Origin: an uncultured Clostridia bacterium
Lineage (GTDB): Bacteria; Bacillota; Clostridia; UBA1212
Assembly: GCA_947304585.1 (NCBI GenBank)
Contig: CAMZBI010000024.1
Location: 1-33,807, forward strand
Length of the DNA: 33,807 nucleotides
Direction: 5' to 3'
Within the stretch, counting starts at the first letter, position 1. Every line of letters starts with the position of its first letter. The position numbers and the translations under genes were made by a program. Under the pieces are notes generated by a model. That model had not been told where the DNA came from and did no database searches. It saw only the letters and a program-made list of their open reading frames with translations. Shown piece by piece: positions 29,308 to 33,807 of this stretch.

Positions 29308-30342
29308 ATGGAAAAAACAGTTTTCAACGAATTCAACTCAGGCAGGAAGATACTCCACTACCAGGACAAGCTGGCCAGGTTTTTTGACGCAGGAAAGACT
29401 CTCATTGTCACCGAGTTTGATCTCACCAACCGGTGCAACAACAACTGCCCCCTTTGCGTTGGCGTGAAGGAGAACGGCAGCCAGCTCACCTGGGAGGAGA
29501 TCAAGATGATCGTTGCCGGGCTCAAGAAAATGGACAACCGGGGCGTTATCGTCAGCGGAGGCGGCGAGCCCCTGCTCCATCCGGACTTCATCAGGACGCT
29601 GGAACTGCTCAAAAACTCGGGCATGGAGATAGGCCTCAACAGCAACGGTCTTGCCCTTGACAGGGAAAAGGCCCTCGCCATTGCCAAGTACTGCTCCTAT
29701 TTCCGCATCAGCCTTGACGCCGGCACCCCGGAGATGTACAAACTGACCCACGGCATGCCCGAAAAGAGTTTCCGGAAGGTGTGCGAAAACATGCGCCTTA
29801 TGGCTGAGGTGAAAAAAGAGACCGGCTCGCCTGTGTCATTTACGGCGGGTTTTCTCACAGGGGAAAAGACCGTTGGCGACATGGAAAAGTTCGTGGTGCT
29901 CTGCAAGGAGCTTGGCGTCGGCGCCGCCCAGTTCAGGCCCTTTACAGGGGACAACACAGACGTCTCCGGGGAATATCTCAGGCTTAAAGAAAAATATGAG
30001 GACGAGGACTTCAAGGTCAGAGCCTCTCTCCAGAAATACGCCAGGTTCGAAAAAGGCCCGGAAAAGGATTACTGCCGCTGCCGGGGGATGTTCTTCTCCA
30101 CGGTTGTCACCGCAGACGCCAAGGTCTTTGCCTGCCTCCACCACAGGCAGGAGGAGGATTTTCTCATTGGCGATATGAGAGGCGAAGGAAAGACTTTTGA
30201 AGAGGTCTGGAATTCCTCCAAAAAGTGGCAGATCTACGAGACGATAGACCTTGCAAAGTGTCCGCCTTACTGCAGAAACGACAGCTTCAACACGGTGCTG
30301 GAGGAGCTTGCGGGGGACTGCATCCACAAAGAGTTCCTGTGA
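29308..30342 (+). CDS. Radical SAM protein with SPASM-like C-terminus
   Basis: The 344-aa protein has the [4Fe-4S] motif CNNNCPLC (Cys43, Cys47, Cys50), the SAM-binding GGGEP motif (SGGGEPLLHPDF, near 86) and the strand LNSNGLALD near 111. The C-terminal region has further Cys residues (YCRCRGMFF near 256, FACLHHRQ near 275, CPPYC near 317), consistent with a SPASM/twitch cluster site. Such enzymes modify peptides or small molecules, or act as anaerobic sulfatase-maturation-type enzymes; the substrate is not known. The SD GAGG (29297-29300) precedes the ATG. It lies between the isomerase-like gene and the YfhO-like gene, which starts 45 nt later. Confidence 0.92.
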   Translation: MEKTVFNEFNSGRKILHYQDKLARFFDAGKTLIVTEFDLTNRCNNNCPLCVGVKENGSQLTWEEIKMIVAGLKKMDNRGVIVSGGGEPLLHPDFIRTLELLKNSGMEIGLNSNGLALDREKALAIAKYCSYFRISLDAGTPEMYKLTHGMPEKSFRKVCENMRLMAEVKKETGSPVSFTAGFLTGEKTVGDMEKFVVLCKELGVGAAQFRPFTGDNTDVSGEYLRLKEKYEDEDFKVRASLQKYARFEKGPEKDYCRCRGMFFSTVVTADAKVFACLHHRQEEDFLIGDMRGEGKTFEEVWNSSKKWQIYETIDLAKCPPYCRNDSFNTVLEELAGDCIHKEFL

Positions 30343-30387
30343 CGTTTTCGGGCACAGGGGACCCTTATCCGCCGGAAAGAGGATCTG

Positions 30388-32838
30388 ATGGACAGACTCG
30401 GAAGTGAAAAGAAATACGCTTATATAGGCCACACTGCGCTTCTGGCGGCAGTCGGGGCCTTTCTTGCGCTTCTTCCGGCTGTCATCATGGGCCGGGGCAT
30501 GCTTCTTTTGACCGACGATTTCACCTGGCAGCAGCAGATCTTCAACATCTACAACACTGTACTGATGAGGTCCCGGACCTCCTGGAGCTGGCTCATAGAC
30601 CTTGGCTCCGACCCCGCCAATGCCCTCAGCTTCTACAACCTGAACAGCCCGTTTACCCTTATTCTTGCACTTTTCCCGGCAGGAGCGGTACCCTATCTCA
30701 CCGCGCCGATGTTGGTGCTGAAGTATGCGGTTGGCGCTGCGGGAGCCGCGGTGTTTGCCAAAAAATTCGTCAAAAAAAGCAGTTCCGCAGTCCTCTGCGG
30801 CCTGCTGTACGCCTTTTCCGGGATCCAGACTGTAAGCCTTTTGTTCCCCTTCCACGACTCCATGGCCCTCTTCCCCTGGCTTCTGGCGGCCCTTGAAAAG
30901 CTGCTGGAGGGGAAGCCTCTTCGCTTTGCCTTTGTCACGGCCCTCTGTGCCATGACCAACTTTTACATATTCTTCGGCGAAGTCATTTTCCTGGTCATCT
31001 GGTTCGTGTTCAGAGTACTGCTGATGAAGAGCAGCGCCAAGGAAAAACTGATACAGTTCGGCAAGACCCTTGGAGAAGGGGTCATAGGCGTGGCCTTGGC
31101 GGGTGTGGTGCTGGTGCCCTCGTTCCTTGCGGTTGCCGCCAACCCCAGGATCGGCTCCCGGAGTTTTGACCTGCTTTACCACGTCACCCGGTACGTCACG
31201 TTGCTCCAGGCCTATTTCATGCCGGCGGACGTGATGGGAATGCGCAACTACCTTTTCCAGAAGGGCTGCAGCTCCTGCGCCATGTCCCTGCCCTTCATTG
31301 CGATGGCCCTGGTTTTTACCTATATAAAGAAGAATTTCAAGTCGCCAAAGGCTTACCTGCCGGTGGTTCTTGTTATCATTTCACTTGTGCCCGTTCTCAA
31401 CGGTTCCTTCTCCTTTTTCAACGCCAATTACTACGCCCGCTGGTTCTTCATGCCGGCTCTGGTGTTTGCGCTCCTGTCCTGCGTGGTGATTGACAGGACT
31501 GCACTTGAGGGCGAAGAAGGGTCCTTTGGCAGAGACGACATAGTGTTCGGCGCCAAACTTAACGCGGCCTGCGTGGTACTCACCATGCTGGTTGAGGTGG
31601 CGGCTGTGCTTTGGTACAAGGTCCGTGGCGTCACTACCCTCACTGAAGGGGTCAACATGCCTCTGCTTGTGATCTACGGCTTCTTTGGCCAGGCTTGCGC
31701 CTTCGGACTGTTCTTCATTGCGGTCAAAGCGGGCCCGAAGAACTTTGTAAAGGTGCTGACCGTGTGCGTACTGGCTGCAGGGATCCTTACGACCGGAGCC
31801 GCGGCGGTCAGGTATTCGACCGGCAACGGCTATTCCGAGTATTACGAGGCGGGCATCGTGAATTCCGAGGGGAACATTGGCGCCGAAAAGGCCAAGGCGA
31901 TCCTGACGGACTCCGAGGGCCTCGCCGGGGTATTGCCAACCGGTAAAAACTACAGGGTGCGGACCGACTGGCACGAGGAGGGGACTGAATATTTCGCCGA
32001 CTCCTTCGACAACGTCTCCATGCTGGCGGGCATCCCGTCCGTGAACTCATTTATCAGCACCGTTGACGGCGGTCTGTTCACCTTTTACGACCTTCTGGGG
32101 ACTCCGAGAAACGTCACCACAACGGGCAGCTTCTCCGAGGCCGAAATGGCTCTTCTCTCCGCAAGGTTCTACCTCACCACAAATCCCGGCGGCGGCCCCG
32201 CCAAGGGCGAAAAATACGCTGAATACACCTATAACGACGGAACTGCGGTCTACGTATTTTCCTACAAAAACTATATCCCGATGGGCTTTACCTACGACAG
32301 CTACCTGACCCCGGAGGAGGTCAAAGCTCTACCCGCGGAAGAGCGGGCCTTGGCAATGCTCTCCTTCGTCGTGCTGGAGGAGTCCGACGCCAATGAACTT
32401 GCAAAAGCGGGCATTGTCCTGAAACACGCCAATGCCGGTGAAGCAAAACCCCTTGACGAGGCAGCGGCCCTCCGCCGCAGCACCTGCGCAGTATCATTTG
32501 AAATGACCGAAACGGGCTTTAACGGTGTCTTCGAAACGTCCGCTCCCTGCATCGGCTTTGTGAGCACACCCCGGAGCGAGGGCTTTACGGTCAAGGTCAA
32601 CGGGAAAACTGTAAAGACATACAGTGCCGGCGGGCTTTTGGCAATTCCCCTTGAGGCCGGGACGTCCACAGTCGAGGCTGTTTACGAAACACCCGGGGCT
32701 GTTGCGGGCATGGTGCTGACCGGGTCCGGAGTGGTGATCGGAGCCGCGGAGATGATCGCCGTCGTGCTTTTTGAAAAGAGTAAGAAGCGAAAAAAGGCGG
32801 CTGTTGCCGCAGCAGAAACGGAACCTGCGGAGAGCTGA
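30388..32838 (+). CDS. YfhO-like multi-spanning membrane protein
   Basis: The 816-aa protein has many membrane helices in its first 480 residues (first at about 16-36). A large outer domain (about 480-770) with beta-rich segments follows, then a last helix (about 771-795) and a basic cytoplasmic tail (KSKKRKKA). The early part carries the YfhO/GT-C-like pattern, with an acidic loop TDDFTWQQQIFNIYN after the first helix and DLGSDPANALSFYNLNSPF. YfhO proteins resemble lipid-linked sugar transferases; Bacillus YfhO has been linked to glycosylation of lipoteichoic acid. Transfer of a sugar to a surface polymer is therefore likely, but the donor and acceptor are unknown. SD AGAGGA lies before the ATG. 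It is the last gene of the isomerase-radical SAM cluster. Confidence 0.85.
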   Translation: MDRLGSEKKYAYIGHTALLAAVGAFLALLPAVIMGRGMLLLTDDFTWQQQIFNIYNTVLMRSRTSWSWLIDLGSDPANALSFYNLNSPFTLILALFPAGAVPYLTAPMLVLKYAVGAAGAAVFAKKFVKKSSSAVLCGLLYAFSGIQTVSLLFPFHDSMALFPWLLAALEKLLEGKPLRFAFVTALCAMTNFYIFFGEVIFLVIWFVFRVLLMKSSAKEKLIQFGKTLGEGVIGVALAGVVLVPSFLAVAANPRIGSRSFDLLYHVTRYVTLLQAYFMPADVMGMRNYLFQKGCSSCAMSLPFIAMALVFTYIKKNFKSPKAYLPVVLVIISLVPVLNGSFSFFNANYYARWFFMPALVFALLSCVVIDRTALEGEEGSFGRDDIVFGAKLNAACVVLTMLVEVAAVLWYKVRGVTTLTEGVNMPLLVIYGFFGQACAFGLFFIAVKAGPKNFVKVLTVCVLAAGILTTGAAAVRYSTGNGYSEYYEAGIVNSEGNIGAEKAKAILTDSEGLAGVLPTGKNYRVRTDWHEEGTEYFADSFDNVSMLAGIPSVNSFISTVDGGLFTFYDLLGTPRNVTTTGSFSEAEMALLSARFYLTTNPGGGPAKGEKYAEYTYNDGTAVYVFSYKNYIPMGFTYDSYLTPEEVKALPAEERALAMLSFVVLEESDANELAKAGIVLKHANAGEAKPLDEAAALRRSTCAVSFEMTETGFNGVFETSAPCIGFVSTPRSEGFTVKVNGKTVKTYSAGGLLAIPLEAGTSTVEAVYETPGAVAGMVLTGSGVVIGAAEMIAVVLFEKSKKRKKAAVAAAETEPAES

Positions 32839-32883
32839 CAGACCAAGTGTTTCATTGAGAACACATTGAAAAGACCTTGAAAT

Positions 32884-32912
32884 TTGACAAGAGGCAAATG
32901 TTGAATTAAAAT
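32884..32912 (+). promoter_or_regulatory. Promoter of the repeat-protein gene
   Basis: TTGACA (32884-32889) and TAAAAT (32907-32912) are separated by 17 nt. Confidence 0.8.
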
Positions 32913-32932
32913 CAACACGAAAATATTTCAAA

Positions 32933-32957
32933 GGAGGAACCGGGGCAAAGGCCCGGG
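32933..32957 (+). promoter_or_regulatory. Shine-Dalgarno separated from its start codon by a hairpin
   Basis: GGAGG (32933-32937) lies 29 nt before the ATG at 32967. Between them CCGGG (32940-32944) can pair with CCCGG (32952-32956). Folding would bring the SD to about 12 nt from the ATG. No start codon is in frame between the SD and the ATG. AAGG (32948-32951) is a weaker alternative SD. Confidence 0.5.
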
Positions 32958-32966
32958 ACATACAAA

Positions 32967-33275
32967 ATGGCAGCACTTAAAGACAAATGGAAAGACGCCG
33001 GCAAAGGCACAGGAAAAGCTTTTAAGGACCTTGGCAAGGCACTTGTAAAATCAGTGAAGAAAGGCGTAGACAAGATCGACGGCGACGAGAATGCAGCTCC
33101 TGCGGACGATTCTCAGCCCAGCCTCAGGGATAGGTGGAGCGACGTGGGCCACGATTTCGGCGACGCAGGCAAAGCTATCGGCAAGGCCTTCTCCGGCACT
33201 GCAAAAAAGGTCGTTGACAAAATGGACGGCGAGGACGAGGTTTCCGGCGACGGAGATGAGAATTCGAAGAAGTGA
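32967..33275 (+). CDS. Small protein of two 39-residue amphipathic repeats
   Basis: The 102-aa product has no signal peptide. Residues 4-42 and 53-91 align without gaps (LKDKWKDAGKGTGKAF... and LRDRWSDVGHDFGDAG...), sharing 18 of 39 positions by my count, including W, the G spacing and VDK-DG ends. The repeats are rich in Lys, Asp, Gly and Ala and look like amphipathic helices ending in an acidic DGDEN/DGEDE turn. Similar short proteins are common in Clostridia but have no known function; membrane-surface binding or a structural role is possible. It has its own promoter and an unusual SD arrangement. A terminator follows at 33417-33459 after a palindrome array. Confidence 0.8.
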   Translation: MAALKDKWKDAGKGTGKAFKDLGKALVKSVKKGVDKIDGDENAAPADDSQPSLRDRWSDVGHDFGDAGKAIGKAFSGTAKKVVDKMDGEDEVSGDGDENSKK

Positions 33276-33280
33276 GCAGT

Positions 33281-33365
33281 GAGCGCGCCTAAGGGCAAGT
33301 GAGGTTGCTTCGCAACAGTGATGCACTCCGTGCAAGTGGGGTTGCTTCGCAACAGTGAAAAGTGA
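33281..33365. repeat. AGTG-punctuated palindrome array, right end A
   Basis: GTTGC-TTC-GCAAC (33304-33316), TGCAC-TCC-GTGCA (33322-33334) and GTTGC-TTC-GCAAC (33341-33353) are separated by AGTG. AGTGAACAGTGA-type words follow. The design is the same as at the left end but with different stem sequences. Confidence 0.75.
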
Positions 33366-33416
33366 ACAGTGAGCTGCGCTTTGCGTTGAAGCGCGGTGCA
33401 GCAATGCCCTAGAAAT

Positions 33417-33459
33417 GAACTAAACGACTTTCAGATTGGGAGGCGTTTAGTTCTTTTTT
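33417..33459 (+). terminator. Strong terminator after the repeat-protein gene
   Basis: GAACTAAACG (33417-33426) pairs with CGTTTAGTTC (33444-33453), followed by TTTTTT (33454-33459). It resembles the toxin/antitoxin hairpin at 760-797 in stem sequence. Confidence 0.8.
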
Positions 33460-33555
33460 GCGCTTCTGCGTTGGGAACAGAGAGATCATCCAAGGCAGAA
33501 AAAAGGATTTCTGCAACAGAAACCGGGTTTTGTGTTTCACATCTTGCAAAGAGCG

Positions 33556-33700
33556 GCGGCTGTTGCCGCAAGTGGGTAAAACGATGTTGCTGCGAATAGG
33601 AACAATGCAAAGCATTGCAAGTGGGTGCGGCTTCGTCGCAAGTGAACGACCCTGTCGTGCGCCTGCGGTGCAAGTCTGCGGGGCGAAGCTCCGCCACACT
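33556..33700. repeat. AGTG-punctuated palindrome array, right end B
   Basis: At least six successive palindromes: GCGGC-TGTT-GCCGC, CAATGC-AAA-GCATTG, TGCGGC-TTC-GTCGCA, ACGAC-CCT-GTCGT, GCGCC-TGC-GGTGC and GCGGGGC-GAA-GCTCCGC. Several are followed by AAGT(G). Stems differ between units. Mismatches are G-T wobbles that still pair as RNA. No gene was seen from 33460 to the window end. Confidence 0.7.
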
Positions 33701-33807
33701 TGAAACTCGGTGCTTCGCTCTGATTTTCACCCACTCGCGACGCTCTGCATAGCGTCAGGGCAATCGCTTAATGCATTAGGATAAAAAAATTTCAAACACT
33801 TTCAAAC

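Noticed and set aside
29836..31182. 448-codon minus-strand frame
   Set aside because: It lies antisense to the radical SAM and YfhO-like genes, whose protein motifs are clear; its own translation is low in recognisable features.
1..33807. tRNA, rRNA, insertion sequences or prophage genes
   Set aside because: Gaps and coding regions were read for these; no cloverleaf, rRNA segment, transposase or phage protein was recognised.

Overview
The window looks like a chromosomal segment of a Gram-positive, Firmicutes/Clostridia-type bacterium, probably uncultured and host- or gut-associated. Three things point there. The rplU-prp-rpmA operon carries a Prp protease gene and an L27 with the Firmicutes-type N-terminal extension. 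The infC-rpmI-rplT operon has an L20-type leader. Shine-Dalgarno sequences are strong (GGAGG) and promoters are of sigma-A type with 17-18 nt spacers. No rRNA, tRNA, CRISPR array, transposase or phage gene was seen.

Layout. 1-1440 is a gene-poor, repeat-rich left end. It holds arrays of tiny palindromes separated by AGTG, a 220-bp tandem duplication, and a small holin-like type I toxin gene (639-755) with an apparent antisense RNA. 1492-3677 carries a lipoprotein and a metallophosphoesterase. 3756-4999 is the L21-Prp-L27 operon with its leader. 5073-12243 is a housekeeping block rich in RNA modification and ribosome maintenance: an RlmI-like methyltransferase, an RluA-type pseudouridine synthase, a THUMP methyltransferase, xseB, dxs, tlyA and hpf. 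It is interrupted at 5951-6398 by two long structured repeats with different cores. A candidate structured RNA (12311-12442) follows hpf. 12528-17530 holds a low-GC hypothetical gene, a large double beta-helix lipoprotein and a very acidic membrane protein. 17695-19072 is the infC operon, followed by a SpoU-type methyltransferase, a SEC-C protein, an inositol-monophosphatase-like enzyme and a beta-propeller glycosidase. 22650-28187 is more accessory and AT-richer: a secreted Cys/His protein, an anchored protein, an AAA/DUF4143 ATPase, a zinc-ribbon protein and a lipoprotein. 28446-32838 runs in one direction: a sugar isomerase-like TIM barrel, a radical SAM protein and a YfhO-like membrane protein. 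The right end has a 102-aa protein made of two 39-residue repeats and more AGTG palindrome arrays.

How the genes fit together. Most recognisable genes serve translation (ribosomal proteins, IF3, rRNA modification, L27 maturation, ribosome hibernation) and isoprenoid precursor synthesis. The accessory genes are mainly surface or secreted proteins. The parts not explained by known gene content are the AGTG palindrome arrays, the variable-core repeats at 5951-6398, the RNA-like element after hpf, the toxin/antisense pair and its apparent relics, and several terminator hairpins that sit directly against the next start codon.
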